A stretch of 56,666 nucleotides of DNA, taken from Deltaproteobacteria bacterium. Its GTDB lineage: Bacteria; Bdellovibrionota_C; UBA2361; SZUA-149; JAITKM01. Each line of letters begins with the position of its first letter. The first letter of the stretch is position 1. The stretch covers positions 1-56,666 of the forward strand of contig JAITKM010000013.1 of NCBI GenBank assembly GCA_031278395.1, written 5' to 3'. The notes below the pieces were generated by a model, which saw only the letters and a program-made list of their open reading frames with translations, made no database searches and was not told where the DNA came from. Shown here piece after piece: positions 37,603 through 47,626 of this stretch. The position numbers and the translations under genes are program-made.

Positions 37603-38112
37603 TTACATATGATCTAAAAGTATTTTATTTAAACCACCTGTGCCCAGCAAAATCACCCACGAGTAGGCTCCAGCATAAACCCCAGCAGCAACATCATCTA
37701 ATGTGATTCCATATCCACCTGTTAACTTTTCTAATCTATTAGCAGGATAAAATTTCTTAATGTCAAAGAGGCGAAAAAATAAAAACGCTAAAATAAAACT
37801 AAAATATGTCCAGGGTAAAATAGAAATTGCCACAAAAAAACCAGCAAATTCGTCAATCACTATTGAATTCGGATCTTGATTGTCGCCGTAAAGCTTTAAT
37901 TTTAAAGCTTCATTACTAACATATATTGAAAGCCAGATAATCAGCAGCGCCAGTGGAATAGTTACAATATATGACGGATTTAAATTAAAACTAAACTTTA
38001 ATACCGAAACAATAACTAATGCGGCAATGGTTCCACAAGTTCCAGGTGCAATCGGTGATTTCCCAGAATAAAAGCCGGTAGCCAGAAAATCAATAAGTTG
38101 TGATTTATTCAT
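37603..38112 (-). CDS. pgpA: Phosphatidylglycerophosphatase A
   Basis: 169 residues, full length. It converts phosphatidylglycerol phosphate to phosphatidylglycerol in the inner membrane. The family marks FATGFYSGKSPIAPGTCGT and IDEFAGFFVAI are present, followed by hydrophobic segments and GGYGITLDDVAAGVYAG with the conserved acidic pair. It starts 20 bases after trmD and is likely co-transcribed with it. Confidence 0.95.
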   Translation of the reverse strand: MNKSQLIDFLATGFYSGKSPIAPGTCGTIAALVIVSVLKFSFNLNPSYIVTIPLALLIIWLSIYVSNEALKLKLYGDNQDPNSIVIDEFAGFFVAISILPWTYFSFILAFLFFRLFDIKKFYPANRLEKLTGGYGITLDDVAAGVYAGAYSWVILLGTGGLNKILLDHM

Positions 38113-38132
38113 ATCTTGAAAAGATTTAAGTT

Positions 38133-39425
38133 TTATCCAAGCAATCTATCTAAAATAATTGCCGCAGCACTGCGGACAGATAAATGATTGTATCTACCAC
38201 ATCCTAAAATCGGGTCAAGTCTATATTTCGCTAGCTCCATAACTTCATTTGCTAGTCCCCAGCCTGTCCCAAAAAGAATTAAGAACGGATGATCAGTTTC
38301 AGCAATGATTTCCCTCAGATTCTCATAACTTATTGTGTCACTTCCGCTGCGAGCGGAGGTTGTTACAATAATTGGTGTTTTACCATTACGATTTCTTAAA
38401 TCTAAAATAACATCTTCAATAGTTGGCAAAATCTTTAGTAAAGCTAGCGCCTCTTTGCGATTAGGATTGTAAGTTGAGCCATATCCAGTATTCCAATGTT
38501 CAAAGATTTTTTCTGATAAGCGTCGTAATATTTTTGTTGGATGAACTATATACAGCGCATCAACATCAAAAGTTTTACATGAGCGGGCGACATCGTGCAG
38601 ATCAATATTGGTAATTGATGAAGTAATAATTTCTCCATTTTTGCCTAAGACAGGATAGTGGATTAAAGCTAATGAGATGTTTGGATTGTTAACTTTGGGC
38701 ACTAATTGTTTAGAATGAATTGCTTTTTGATAAAGATCAGGACGGCGTTCTTGAGTGATTTTTAGGGCTTGTTCTTTTTGCCAATTTTGAATTTCTTGGT
38801 GGTTACCAGACAGGAGAACTGTCGGAACACTCAAGCCTTCATAGACATTCGGTTTTGTATATTGTGGATATTCAAGCAAATAATTTTCAAAAGATTCGTT
38901 TTTGATTGATTCTGGATTACCTAAAACTCCAGGCAACAAACGGCAAATGCTTTCCATGAATGCCATAGCCGGGACTTCGCCACCCATGAGAATGTAGTCG
39001 CCTAGGCTTATTTCAAGGTCGACATAATGTTGAATAATGCGTTCGTCCACACCTTCATAGCGAGTACATAAAATAATGAAATCTGTATTTTGCTCTTTAC
39101 TGGCTTGGGTTAGTTCTAATTTTTTTACTAACTCTTGGTTAAAAGTTTTTCCGCGTGGACTAAAGAGAACGATTTTTGCATTAGGTAATTTTTTTTTGGC
39201 ATATTTAATTGCTGTAACCGCAGGTTCAATTCGCAAAATCATACCTGAACCGCCGCCATATGGAGTATCGTCAATTTGTCCGTGTGTGTTAATTGCAAAA
39301 TCTCTAAGTTGTGTAGTTTCAATCTTAATTTTGTTTTCATTTATTGCCCGTGAGATAAGCCCAAATTTTTTAAACGGCTCAAATAATTCTGGGAAAATAG
39401 TTAAGATTTGAAAATTGATTGGCAT
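38133..39425 (-). CDS. trmD: TrmD fused to a second SPOUT-type RNA methyltransferase domain
   Basis: 430 residues. Residues 1 to about 235 are TrmD, which makes m1G37 in tRNA: FEPFKKFGLISRAI, DTPYGGGSGMILR and ISLGDYILMGGEVPAMAFME. The remainder is a distinct RNA methyltransferase domain (PF09936-like): ISLALIHYPVLGKNGEII, DVDALYIVHPTKILRRL and LFGTGWGLANEVM. In relatives these are usually adjacent separate genes; here they are one polypeptide. The usual rpsP/rimM/rplS neighbours are absent. The target of the second domain is unknown. Confidence 0.93.
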   Translation of the reverse strand: MPINFQILTIFPELFEPFKKFGLISRAINENKIKIETTQLRDFAINTHGQIDDTPYGGGSGMILRIEPAVTAIKYAKKKLPNAKIVLFSPRGKTFNQELVKKLELTQASKEQNTDFIILCTRYEGVDERIIQHYVDLEISLGDYILMGGEVPAMAFMESICRLLPGVLGNPESIKNESFENYLLEYPQYTKPNVYEGLSVPTVLLSGNHQEIQNWQKEQALKITQERRPDLYQKAIHSKQLVPKVNNPNISLALIHYPVLGKNGEIITSSITNIDLHDVARSCKTFDVDALYIVHPTKILRRLSEKIFEHWNTGYGSTYNPNRKEALALLKILPTIEDVILDLRNRNGKTPIIVTTSARSGSDTISYENLREIIAETDHPFLILFGTGWGLANEVMELAKYRLDPILGCGRYNHLSVRSAAAIILDRLLG

Positions 39426-39506
39426 AAAATTCTATATCCATGTTTGGGAGTTATATAGTCAAGCTCCATTAGTTCCTACGGATCACAAGCATAAAGTATA
39501 AAGAAA

Positions 39507-39560
39507 GTGCCTCCTAGCTTGCAACTTAGCATCAGCTAAGTCAAAACCTTTAGGAGACAC
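39507..39560 (-). terminator. Nested inverted repeat, probable terminator
   Basis: GTGCCTCCTA (39507-39516) pairs with TAGGAGACAC (39551-39560) with one mismatch. An inner hairpin ACTTAGC/GCTAAGT lies at 39524-39541. It directly follows the 250-codon gene on the minus strand, with a T-rich stretch after it. It sits about 70 bases upstream of the trmD start. Confidence 0.6.
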
Positions 39561-39565
39561 AAATT

Positions 39566-40315
39566 CTAAAACCTTTTGGTCACGGGATTACTTCTTTGAT
39601 TAACTTGGTTAATCAAAAAACTGTGACTCTCAAAGCCTAAAAACTTGTTTCCATACATTGTCGGATTCAGCAATCGGTTAGATTGCTGTTTCCCGTTAGT
39701 AAGGAAACATTCGTTGTTGATAGTTTTTACTTCGTATTTTTCAACAAAGTTAGTATTGTTTTGCAGTAAGGGTATTGCCGCAAACACCAGCATTAAAATT
39801 ACTGGCATTACGCCAAGTTCGCCATTTGTTGGATTAAATACGTCTGTCGCGTATTGAGCTAAGCTCCCAACATGAACTTGGTTATGCCAAACATATTGCT
39901 TACAGTTAACAATATCCTTATTGATTCTACCTATTGTTATATAAGTGTCATCAATAAAGAGACATTGTTCACTGTTTTTGCCCTTTCCTTTACCAATAAG
40001 GGAGTTTCCTAATTTTGAAACTAGAGGAGTAATCTCTGTTCCAAAATCTTTTTTCATCAAGTCTATTATGGCTTGAATATGGTCTTGTCCTTCTTGTATC
40101 TCACATCCGGGAATAATGATTCCTCCATGATGATTAGGTAGTTTTAGGAGAGGGTGATTGTTAGTTGAAACTAACGAAATCCCTCCGTTTTCATAAACTG
40201 CTAACCAAACCCGGCGGATTTTGGGCAGAGTTTCAAAAATCATTTGGTTCTCAATCCTAGGCTCGTAAAGTTTAAGAGCTTGATGGGATGAAAACACTCG
40301 TATTCTTTTACCCAT
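39566..40315 (-). CDS. Nudix-like protein with degenerate catalytic box
   Basis: 249 residues. The middle (LPNHHGGIIIPGCEIQEGQ, then DHIQAIIDLMKKDFG) aligns by spacing with the Nudix box GX5EX7REUXEEXGU. The Gly and first Glu are present, but the REUXEE metal-binding residues read IDLMKKD. I infer a non-hydrolysing Nudix relative or a substrate-binding variant. The remainder has beta-rich segments and a hydrophobic helix (PVILMLVFAAIPLL). It is a single-gene unit with its own terminator. The family assignment is weak. Confidence 0.6.
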   Translation of the reverse strand: MGKRIRVFSSHQALKLYEPRIENQMIFETLPKIRRVWLAVYENGGISLVSTNNHPLLKLPNHHGGIIIPGCEIQEGQDHIQAIIDLMKKDFGTEITPLVSKLGNSLIGKGKGKNSEQCLFIDDTYITIGRINKDIVNCKQYVWHNQVHVGSLAQYATDVFNPTNGELGVMPVILMLVFAAIPLLQNNTNFVEKYEVKTINNECFLTNGKQQSNRLLNPTMYGNKFLGFESHSFLINQVNQRSNPVTKRF

Positions 40316-40471
40316 GATAAAAATCCTTCCAGACGTGATTGTCTAAAAAAGAGTGATTCACAACTTGTTTTGCAAAGTATAACTACAAGTCATACAAACA
40401 ATTGTGTTTGATACGGCTTATAGAGCTATTGCTTTATAAAGTAAAGTTTTCTGGTTTTTCTAGTTATTTTT

Positions 40472-40610
40472 TGGGGTATGGGGTATGAGGTTGTTTTATT
40501 TTTCTTATTTTTTAGTACCTTGAATATCTGCAACATAGTTAATTTATTTTGTATTTTCTTAAAAGTTAAAAAATAAAAGTAACCCGGTACCAAAAAAAGC
40601 CCAAATAAAA
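40472..40610. repeat. Stuttered-end intergenic repeat, copy 3 (diverged)
   Basis: The left end is a doubled GGTATGG/GGTATGA within TTGGGGTATGGGGTATGAGG (40471-40490). The right end AAAAGTAACCCGGTACC is at 40575-40591, with CCAAA units outside. The interior is AT-rich. It lies between the Nudix-like gene and pepP. The 62-codon open frame across it is rejected. Confidence 0.6.
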
Positions 40611-40625
40611 ACAATCCTCCACTAA

Positions 40626-41954
40626 TTACCGCAAGTATAATTTTTCAATTTCTTCTGCATTTCGTGGTATGCCTTTGGATAAGACTTCGCAGGCAGTGCG
40701 AGTAATTAAGATATCTTCCTCAATTCTAATACCAATACCGCGATATTTCTTCGGCACGGTTTTGTCATTAAGATCAAAATATAAACCTGGTTCGATGGTG
40801 AACACATTACCAGCTACTAATGGCATATCATAAACTTGTTTGAAATTATTGTTATTTAACTCATAAAGCGGTTCAATATCGTGTGTATTTAACCCAAGAG
40901 GATGTCCAGATCTGTGCATGTAAAAGAACTTATATGCGCCATCTTTAACAAGTTTTGCAACTTTGCCTTTTTTTAAAACACCTAATTCAAGCAGACCTTC
41001 AGTTAGACTAATACAAATTGCATAATGAATTTCTGTCAAAGTTTTTTTAGGCTTAGCGTTTTTTATACCGACTTCCAAGGCTCTAAGCACTATATTATAG
41101 ACTGCCTTTTGCTCTTTTGTAAAAACTCCTGAGACTGGAACAGTTCTAGTAACATCACCGCAATAGCCGCTAAATTTTGCTCCAGTATCGATCAGAACTA
41201 ATTCTTTTTTAGGTAGAGGTTTATTAGTAGGCATATGGTGCAAAGTTGTGGCATTTTTTCCGCCTGCGACAATAGTAGGGAAGGCAAGGTTTTCTGCTCC
41301 TAGTTTAAAGTACTCGCGTTCTAATGCTGTGGCGCAGTCTCTTTCGCTTGAAAAAGTTTTTAATTGTGTAATAGTGTTTCGTAAGCCTTGAGTAGTAATT
41401 TTTGCTGCTTGCTTTAAGCAAGAAATTTCATACTGGTTTTTGATCCAGCGCATTTTAGCAGTCAGTAGTCTTGAATCTGAGAGTGTATTAGGATAGTTGA
41501 CACGTGGAGCAGTTGTGCTTTTTAAAAGTGTAAAAACAATGTTATCAAAGCTATCGTTATTTCCAAGTGCATAATGCAAAGTGCTTGCTCCAACCAGATA
41601 TTTACGAAGTCCGTCGATTATGTTCTGAATATCTAGAACGTCGTTAAACTTTAAAATTTTTTTGGCTTTAGCAATGCCTAATATTTGACCAGTCCAGCGT
41701 TCTTGTGCAGGAGCTTTATCCTTAATAAAAAGAAGAGATTTCATACCATATTTTTTGGTGTTAATTAGTAAGATGGCAGCGTTTGGTTCGTTTATACCGG
41801 TCAAGTAAAAAAAATCTGCTTCTTGTTGAAAGGGGAAGTTTTGATCTCTGTCGCTGGTTTGTTCTTTAGCGGCACAGAATAAAGCCACGCCATTAGGGAT
41901 TTGTTTTAAGATTTTAACTCTGCGTGTTTGATAAATTTTTTCAAGTTGTTTCAT
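40626..41954 (-). CDS. pepP: Xaa-Pro aminopeptidase (aminopeptidase P)
   Basis: I place the start at the ATG of MKQLEKIYQTRRVKILKQI (442 residues), where family members begin. The longer frame to 42002 adds a Phe/Tyr-rich run without support. The enzyme removes an N-terminal residue next to proline. The N-terminal creatinase-like domain has FPFQQEADFFYLTGINEPNA. The C-terminal pita-bread domain has LIDTGAKFSGYCGDVTRTVP (two Asp ligands), HRSGHPLGL (His), NVFTIEPGLYF (Glu) and GIRIEEDILIT (Glu): a complete dimetal site. No partner genes. Confidence 0.95.
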   Translation of the reverse strand: MKQLEKIYQTRRVKILKQIPNGVALFCAAKEQTSDRDQNFPFQQEADFFYLTGINEPNAAILLINTKKYGMKSLLFIKDKAPAQERWTGQILGIAKAKKILKFNDVLDIQNIIDGLRKYLVGASTLHYALGNNDSFDNIVFTLLKSTTAPRVNYPNTLSDSRLLTAKMRWIKNQYEISCLKQAAKITTQGLRNTITQLKTFSSERDCATALEREYFKLGAENLAFPTIVAGGKNATTLHHMPTNKPLPKKELVLIDTGAKFSGYCGDVTRTVPVSGVFTKEQKAVYNIVLRALEVGIKNAKPKKTLTEIHYAICISLTEGLLELGVLKKGKVAKLVKDGAYKFFYMHRSGHPLGLNTHDIEPLYELNNNNFKQVYDMPLVAGNVFTIEPGLYFDLNDKTVPKKYRGIGIRIEEDILITRTACEVLSKGIPRNAEEIEKLYLR

Positions 41955-42002
41955 AATTATCATGTTGGTTTGTTTGTAAAAAAAACTCTGTTCGCTTAGC
42001 AT

Positions 42003-42517
42003 TGAAAAAAAATCTTAGTCAAGAAGATATATTCAACTCGCGCAATACGCAGCACCATTGACGGGCAACGACAAAAACCGCGCTCTGATAAAAGTACAGG
42101 GTTTGTTCGTATGTTTATCCTATCCAGCGAGGTTGATAAGGATGTTGCTGCAAAGCACGACCAGAATAATTTTGCTATTATGAAGATTCTTCGTAAATAT
42201 TCACCTGCGATAGTGAGATCATATTATCGTATCTGCTTTCCACATTTTTTCTGGTTGATGATGCCACTATAGCAGTAAAAACATGGTAGTTCAGGCTAGT
42301 TAGGTGTTCTTAAAAAAAGTTTGTCTTTTTATATAAATTTTGCTAGGAAAGCGAAAATTTTTAAGTCGTCATAACAATGACTTTAAATTTTAGGTTATTT
42401 TAGGTTTTTTGTTCTTAATCCTTGGGGTTGTATTTTTTAGTCCTAGCTTTAATTACCCTTGCATTGGTTATTTTTCGGTTGTCATTTGAATGGACAGCCA
42501 CGCTATTTTTTTAAACT
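42003..42517. other. 515-base leader/intergenic region before the rimP operon
   Basis: The stretch 42040-42260 is richer in GC than other spacers and has no repeat copy. A plus-strand frame is open from about 42003 to 42267 but has no start codon that gives 60 or more residues and no recognised motif. GCAGCACCAT near 42050 can pair, with one mismatch, to ATGTTGCTGC near 42150. A structured RNA or a decayed gene are both possible. A 7-bp hairpin (GGTTGTC/GACAGCC, 42477-42499) followed by a T-run near 42507 lies just before rimP and could be an attenuator. Confidence 0.4.
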
Positions 42518-43003
42518 ATGGCTTTTTTGCATGAACAAAATAAGTTGTGGCAACACATCGAAAGTCTAGCTCGGGAACTTGAATTTACGATTTATGATTT
42601 AGAGAAACGCGGCAGAGGAAAGATTATTGTAAGTATCAATAAAGCGACAAAAGCTACAGCTGTTACTAGTGAGGATTGCTCTAAGCTGGTTCGCAAATTA
42701 ATGAATGATTTTCTGATAACTGGTGAAAGTTTTGGATTAACCAACGAGCCAGAAATAGAAGTTTGTTCGCCAGGAATTAACCGCATTTTACGCTTATCTC
42801 AGCACTTTATGAATGCGCTAGGGGAGCGAGTAAAAATAATTGTGCAAGCCGCAGGCACAAAAAATGGGACTATTTTGTTAGTTGGTAACTTAATTGCCTC
42901 AGATGGTAAAACAGCTTGCGTAGCTGATGAACAAACCAAAAAAGAAGTTAGTTTTTTACTGGAAGATGTTAAGTCAGCCAGAATAGATTTTAAGTTTGAT
43001 TAA
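42518..43003 (+). CDS. rimP: Ribosome maturation factor RimP
   Basis: 161 residues. RimP binds the 30S subunit during assembly of the 3' domain. Features: an N-terminal alpha/beta domain (WQHIESLARELEFTIYDLE), EVCSPGINRILRLSQHF in place of the common VSSPG-hinge-R-L pattern, and a C-terminal small beta-barrel. It opens a compact seven-gene operon; nusA starts 21 bases later. This order is conserved in many bacteria. Confidence 0.93.
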   Translation: MAFLHEQNKLWQHIESLARELEFTIYDLEKRGRGKIIVSINKATKATAVTSEDCSKLVRKLMNDFLITGESFGLTNEPEIEVCSPGINRILRLSQHFMNALGERVKIIVQAAGTKNGTILLVGNLIASDGKTACVADEQTKKEVSFLLEDVKSARIDFKFD

Positions 43004-43024
43004 TGTTTTGATTAACGGTGAAAT

Positions 43025-44518
43025 ATGGGAATACGTTTTGATTTAGACCAAATAGTTGGACAAGTTGGAAAAGATAAAGGCATTGATAAAGAAGTTCTGA
43101 TTAAGGCTTTGGAATCAGCTGTCTTAAGTGCGGCAAAAAAACATTATGGGCATGGGCGAAACCTTGAGGCGTCTTATAATCCAGACTTGGGTGAGATTGA
43201 AGTCTTAGAGTTTAGAACAGTTGTTGAGGAAGTTAAAGATTCGGCTACACAGATGACTTTAGAAACTGCCCGCAAAGAATATGATGCTGATTCTGAAATT
43301 GGAGATGAGTTAGGACGCAAGCTAAACTCGTCAGAATTAGGACGTATTGCAGCCCAAACAGCTAAACAAGTTATTATTCAAAAATTGCGTGAAGCAGAAC
43401 GAGATATTATTTTTAACGAATTCAGAGGACGCAAAGGTGAACTAGTCAATGGTATTGTGCAACGTTTTGAAAAGGGAAACTTGATTGTCAATTTAGGGCG
43501 AACTGATGCAATTTTGCCTGAACGTGAACAAATAAAAAAGGAACGATATCGACAAGGGGATAGAATTAGAGCCATGATTTTGGAGATTGATCCACATTCA
43601 CGTAGTTCGCAGGTAATTTTAACACGAAGTCATCCTGAATTTATGCGTCGGCTTTTTGAACAAGAAGTGCCAGAAATTAATGAAGGTACAATTGAAGTTA
43701 AGGGACTGGTTCGCGAAGCTGGCGAGAGAGCCAAAATTGCCGTTTCATCATCTGACCCTAATCTCGATGCAACAGGGGCTTGTATTGGTCTTAAAGGTTG
43801 CCGCGTGCAAGCGGTAACTAATGAATTAAAAGGTGAAAAGGTGGATATTGTAGCTTGGTCTGCAGATGCTCCAACCTTCGTTTCTAAGGCTCTATTTCAA
43901 GATGGCTCTAAAGATATTGAGAGAATTTTAGTCGATGAGGATGAACATTCTATGGAAGTAATTGTGCAGGACGCAAAATTAGCTCAAGCAATTGGTAAGC
44001 GCGGTTCAAATGTAAAGCTGGCTTCAAAATTAACTGGCTGGCGAATTGATGTGCGAAGTTTATCTGCAGTTGAGGAGGAACAAAAAGCAGCTCGTGCGGC
44101 TTTGGAATCCATCCCAGGCATTGGGTTTGGCGAATCCGAGTTGTTATTTCAGGAAGGTTACCAAACTATTCGGGATGTAGCATATGCGGCAGTTGAGGAA
44201 TTACAAGCCATTGAAGGTATTGATAATGCAAGAGTTGAGTCGATTATCCAAGAAGCTAGAAATTATCTTGATCTTCATAAAGACGAAGAAGAGAAACGGG
44301 ATAAACATCGCAGATTTAGTGATATTGATCAGCTGATTTTGCCAGAAGATACGAAAGAGATTTTGATTTTATGTGGCTATAATCGAATCCAACTTTTGGC
44401 AGATATCACAGCAGATGAATTGATTGAACAAACTGGCATGAATCGTAAGGAAGCCGAAGTTGTTGCAGACGCGGTGGATAAATTTTTAAAGGCACAAACA
44501 TCGTCTATTAATGGCTAA
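43025..44518 (+). CDS. nusA: Transcription elongation/termination factor NusA
   Basis: 497 residues. The N-terminal RNA-polymerase-binding domain (LDQIVGQVGKDKGID), an S1 domain (RGKGELVNGIVQRFEKG region), two KH domains (GERAKIAVSS; AIGKRGSNVKLASKLTG) and two C-terminal helix-hairpin-helix repeats (about 360-420 and 440-495) appear in order. NusA binds pausing polymerase and RNA, and affects termination. The second C-terminal repeat is the acidic kind found in proteobacteria. Its stop overlaps the start of ylxR by 8 bases. Confidence 0.96.
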   Translation: MGIRFDLDQIVGQVGKDKGIDKEVLIKALESAVLSAAKKHYGHGRNLEASYNPDLGEIEVLEFRTVVEEVKDSATQMTLETARKEYDADSEIGDELGRKLNSSELGRIAAQTAKQVIIQKLREAERDIIFNEFRGRKGELVNGIVQRFEKGNLIVNLGRTDAILPEREQIKKERYRQGDRIRAMILEIDPHSRSSQVILTRSHPEFMRRLFEQEVPEINEGTIEVKGLVREAGERAKIAVSSSDPNLDATGACIGLKGCRVQAVTNELKGEKVDIVAWSADAPTFVSKALFQDGSKDIERILVDEDEHSMEVIVQDAKLAQAIGKRGSNVKLASKLTGWRIDVRSLSAVEEEQKAARAALESIPGIGFGESELLFQEGYQTIRDVAYAAVEELQAIEGIDNARVESIIQEARNYLDLHKDEEEKRDKHRRFSDIDQLILPEDTKEILILCGYNRIQLLADITADELIEQTGMNRKEAEVVADAVDKFLKAQTSSING

Positions 44519-44876
44519 GCTTGAGAAAAAAACACAACGAACTTGTGTTGTATGTAAACAAAAAGCTGATAAAGCTAGTTTATTGCGGTTTGTGCAAGTA
44601 AGAAATAGAAGTGGTAAGCTGCTAGTTACAGAGCAATTTCAGCAGCGGGCAGCTAGTTCTCAGGATAACCAACTAAATTATGAAGTTTTAAAAAAGATAG
44701 AAGATAAAACAATGCCAAAGGTTATGTTTGATGAACTACAAAAAATGTCGGGACGTTCTGCGTATTGTCATAATCAGCCAGAGTGTTTGGGCTCAGCAAG
44801 GGTTACAAGATTTATTTCTGGTAGTTTAAATAGAGGCAGATACAATAGGAAAAACATTAGGAAGAAGAAACGGTAA
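44511..44876 (+). CDS. ylxR: YlxR-family RNA-binding protein
   Basis: 121 residues, basic. RTCVVCKQKADKASLLRFV and GRSAYCHNQPECLGSARV are the family's strong signatures (GRGAY usual, here GRSAY). There is an insertion of about 40 residues between them that is not in short YlxR proteins. It sits in its normal place between nusA and infB. The family binds RNA and has been linked to transcription control in some bacteria. Confidence 0.9.
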   Translation: MAKLEKKTQRTCVVCKQKADKASLLRFVQVRNRSGKLLVTEQFQQRAASSQDNQLNYEVLKKIEDKTMPKVMFDELQKMSGRSAYCHNQPECLGSARVTRFISGSLNRGRYNRKNIRKKKR

Positions 44877-44884
44877 ATAAATTT

Positions 44885-47623
44885 ATGGCAAAACTTAGAA
44901 TTCACGAACTTGCTAAAGAATTAGGACTTGAAAATAAGGACCTCTTAGAGCTTTGTGCAAAGATTGGCTTGAGTGGTAAGACCTCTCATTCTAATACTCT
45001 GACGGATGATGAAGCAGATAAATTGCGACGGGCTGTTTTGCGCCAAGCTGTTGGTGGTAGTGTGGGTATAGCTAAAGACGTAGAGCGTGAAGATGGTAAA
45101 TTCACAGAAAGGCGCCTTGGTGGCAATATTATTAGACGTAGAAAAAGAGAAGATACGCCAGAAGATAAGGAAGAAAAAATTGATCTCAATGCCGAAGCTC
45201 TCCAGAATGAGCCTCAATTTGCGGTTTCTGTGCCAAATTTTGCGGATGAAAAAGCCATACGCGATCAAGCGTTAGCCTCGGCGGACGCGTTGTTTGAAGA
45301 AGAAACCCCACCTACTGTTGAGCCAGAAAGTGCAAAAGTAGAGCCAACGTGGTCAGAATTAGATTTATTTCCAACAGAACCAGTAGCAACGGATAATGAT
45401 GCGGTCGTTGCTATGCCGGAAGTTCAAGAGTTACCACAATTATCTTCAGAGGAATTATTAGCCAAAGAACGCACTAATAAACTTAATGCGATTCGTGAAA
45501 GACACGGTGTTAAAGCGCCTAATGTTTTGGGAACCATTGTTTTACCAACAGTTCCTGGTTTTGAGAAAAAAGAGAGTGAAGAAATAACTAAAAAAGAGAA
45601 GCTCAAATCCAAAACTAGTGCCGCCAAAAACAAAGATAAAAAAGGGCTCAAGGGTAAAGACTTTGATGAGCTTGACGAAACACCAAAATTTCAAAAGAAA
45701 ACTAAGCGTAAGGTGCTTGAAAAAGACGATTTGGTTGATATGGATGACGAGTCTAGTTGGCGCACTGCTAGATTAAGAGAGAGAAATAAAAAGAAACAAG
45801 AAAAGGTCAAAACGGCGGAGCAGCCTTTGGCTAATGAAATGCGTGCCTCGAAGAAAGTTATTAAGATGCAAAATGAAATTATTGTTAGCGAGCTGGCAAA
45901 AAGCATGCAGGTAAAGTCGGGTGAGATTATTAAAAAATTAATGTCACTTGGGGTTTTGGCGAGTATTAACCAACTAATTGATTTTGAAACAGCTGAACTA
46001 ATTGCTAGCGAATATGGCTATAGCATAACTAAAGTGGGGGATGAGGAAGACGAGTTAGGAATTTTAGCTGAGTTAAAGCAGTTAGATGCAGAGGAAAATT
46101 TAATCCTCAGACCGCCAGTAGTTACAATTATGGGGCATGTTGACCATGGTAAAACAACATTATTGGACGCCATTCGTAATTCATCTGTGACTGCAAGCGA
46201 GGCTGGTGGAATTACGCAACATATTGGAGCTTACAAGGTAACAACTAAATCTGGTGGGCAGGTAACATTTATCGATACGCCAGGGCATGCCGCATTTACT
46301 GAAATGCGTGGACGTGGGGCAAAAGTTACGGATATTGTCGTGTTAGTTGTGGCGGCTGACGACGGTATTATGCCACAAACAATTGAGGCAATTAATCATG
46401 CTAAAGCGGCAAGCGTGCCGATTATTGTGGCGATTAATAAGATAGACAAGCCCGGCGCAAATATTGAAAAAACTAAACAACAGCTTACCGAGTATGAACT
46501 AGTTCCAGAAGATTGGGGCGGACAAACCATTATTTGTCCGGTTTCTGCAAAAAGTAAGGAAGGATTGGATAATTTGCTTGAAAACTTAGCCTTGCAAGCT
46601 GAAATTTTGGAGTTAAAAGCTAATCCAAACCGTTCGGCAATTGGAACAGTCATCGAATCTAAAGTTGATAAAGGACGTGGTCCGGTTACTACAATTCTAG
46701 TGCAGAATGGGACTTTGGAAAAAGGCGATGCATTTATTGCAGGCATAACTTGGGGAAAGGTGCGGGCGATGAGTTCATATGATGGGAAAAGTATTACTGC
46801 TGCTACGCCAAGTATGCCGGTTGAAATTTTGGGAGCTGAATCTGCGCCGTTAGCTGGTGAAGAATTTTTAGTGATTAAGTCCGAAGCTGCTGCGCGCCGG
46901 ATTGCTGAAATTAGGCAAAGTCGTGCCAGACTTAAAGATTTAGCCCACAAAAGCGGTGGTGTTGGCGCGCCGCTGACTTTGGATTATTTTGCTGAGATTA
47001 CTGGTAATGCAGATAAGAAAGAATTGAATTTAATTATTAAAGCCGATGTTCAAGGCTCAGTTGAAGCTGTTTCGCAGGCTTTAGAGAGGCTGACAAATAA
47101 TGAAGTTACTGTAAGAGTTTTGCATAAAGCAGTCGGAGCAGTAAATGAAAATGATATTCAGTTAGCGCTGGCTTCCAATGCCATATTAATTGCCTTTAAT
47201 ATTCGGGCAGATGCACGAGCTACAGAACTGGCGGAAAAGTCTGGAGTAGAAATTCGGTATTCAAGAATTATTTATGAATTAATCGAAAATATTGAAGCTG
47301 CTCTCAAGGGCTTTAAAGCTCCGGTGTTTAAAGAAAATATTTTAGGTCGAGTGGAAGTTCGGCAGACTTTTAAAGTTCCAAAGATTGGGATTATTGCCGG
47401 GTGTTATATAACGAGTGGTATGGTTAAACGTAACTCGCTATTACGATTGCTGCGAGATAATGTTGTTGTGTTTGAAGGGAAGATGGCGAGTTTAAGAAGA
47501 GCTAAAGATGATGTGAAGGAAGTTCAGGCAGGGTATGAATGCGGTATAGGTATTGAGGGGTATCATGATTTTAAAGAGGGTGACGTTTTAGAAGTTTATG
47601 TCATGGAGCAGGTCGAGGTCTAA
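44885..47623 (+). CDS. infB: Translation initiation factor IF-2
   Basis: 912 residues. The N-terminal IF2_N module ([20 protein letters not shown]), a long charged linker and a second IF2_N ([20 protein letters not shown]) precede the G domain. The G1 motif GHVDHGKT is near residue 418, DTPGH and NKIDKP follow, and domains II to IV continue to the end ([31 protein letters not shown]). It places initiator fMet-tRNA in the 30S complex. The linker has acidic and Lys-rich low-complexity tracts. RbfA follows after three bases. Confidence 0.97.
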   Translation: MAKLRIHELAKELGLENKDLLELCAKIGLSGKTSHSNTLTDDEADKLRRAVLRQAVGGSVGIAKDVEREDGKFTERRLGGNIIRRRKREDTPEDKEEKIDLNAEALQNEPQFAVSVPNFADEKAIRDQALASADALFEEETPPTVEPESAKVEPTWSELDLFPTEPVATDNDAVVAMPEVQELPQLSSEELLAKERTNKLNAIRERHGVKAPNVLGTIVLPTVPGFEKKESEEITKKEKLKSKTSAAKNKDKKGLKGKDFDELDETPKFQKKTKRKVLEKDDLVDMDDESSWRTARLRERNKKKQEKVKTAEQPLANEMRASKKVIKMQNEIIVSELAKSMQVKSGEIIKKLMSLGVLASINQLIDFETAELIASEYGYSITKVGDEEDELGILAELKQLDAEENLILRPPVVTIMGHVDHGKTTLLDAIRNSSVTASEAGGITQHIGAYKVTTKSGGQVTFIDTPGHAAFTEMRGRGAKVTDIVVLVVAADDGIMPQTIEAINHAKAASVPIIVAINKIDKPGANIEKTKQQLTEYELVPEDWGGQTIICPVSAKSKEGLDNLLENLALQAEILELKANPNRSAIGTVIESKVDKGRGPVTTILVQNGTLEKGDAFIAGITWGKVRAMSSYDGKSITAATPSMPVEILGAESAPLAGEEFLVIKSEAAARRIAEIRQSRARLKDLAHKSGGVGAPLTLDYFAEITGNADKKELNLIIKADVQGSVEAVSQALERLTNNEVTVRVLHKAVGAVNENDIQLALASNAILIAFNIRADARATELAEKSGVEIRYSRIIYELIENIEAALKGFKAPVFKENILGRVEVRQTFKVPKIGIIAGCYITSGMVKRNSLLRLLRDNVVVFEGKMASLRRAKDDVKEVQAGYECGIGIEGYHDFKEGDVLEVYVMEQVEV

Positions 47624-47626
47624 TTT

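Noticed and set aside
40426-40614. 62-codon minus-strand frame
   Set aside because: It spans repeat copy 3 and has the repeat's AT-rich composition; no start support.
46396-46950. 184-codon frame opposite infB
   Set aside because: It is antisense to the conserved G domain of IF-2 and has no independent support.
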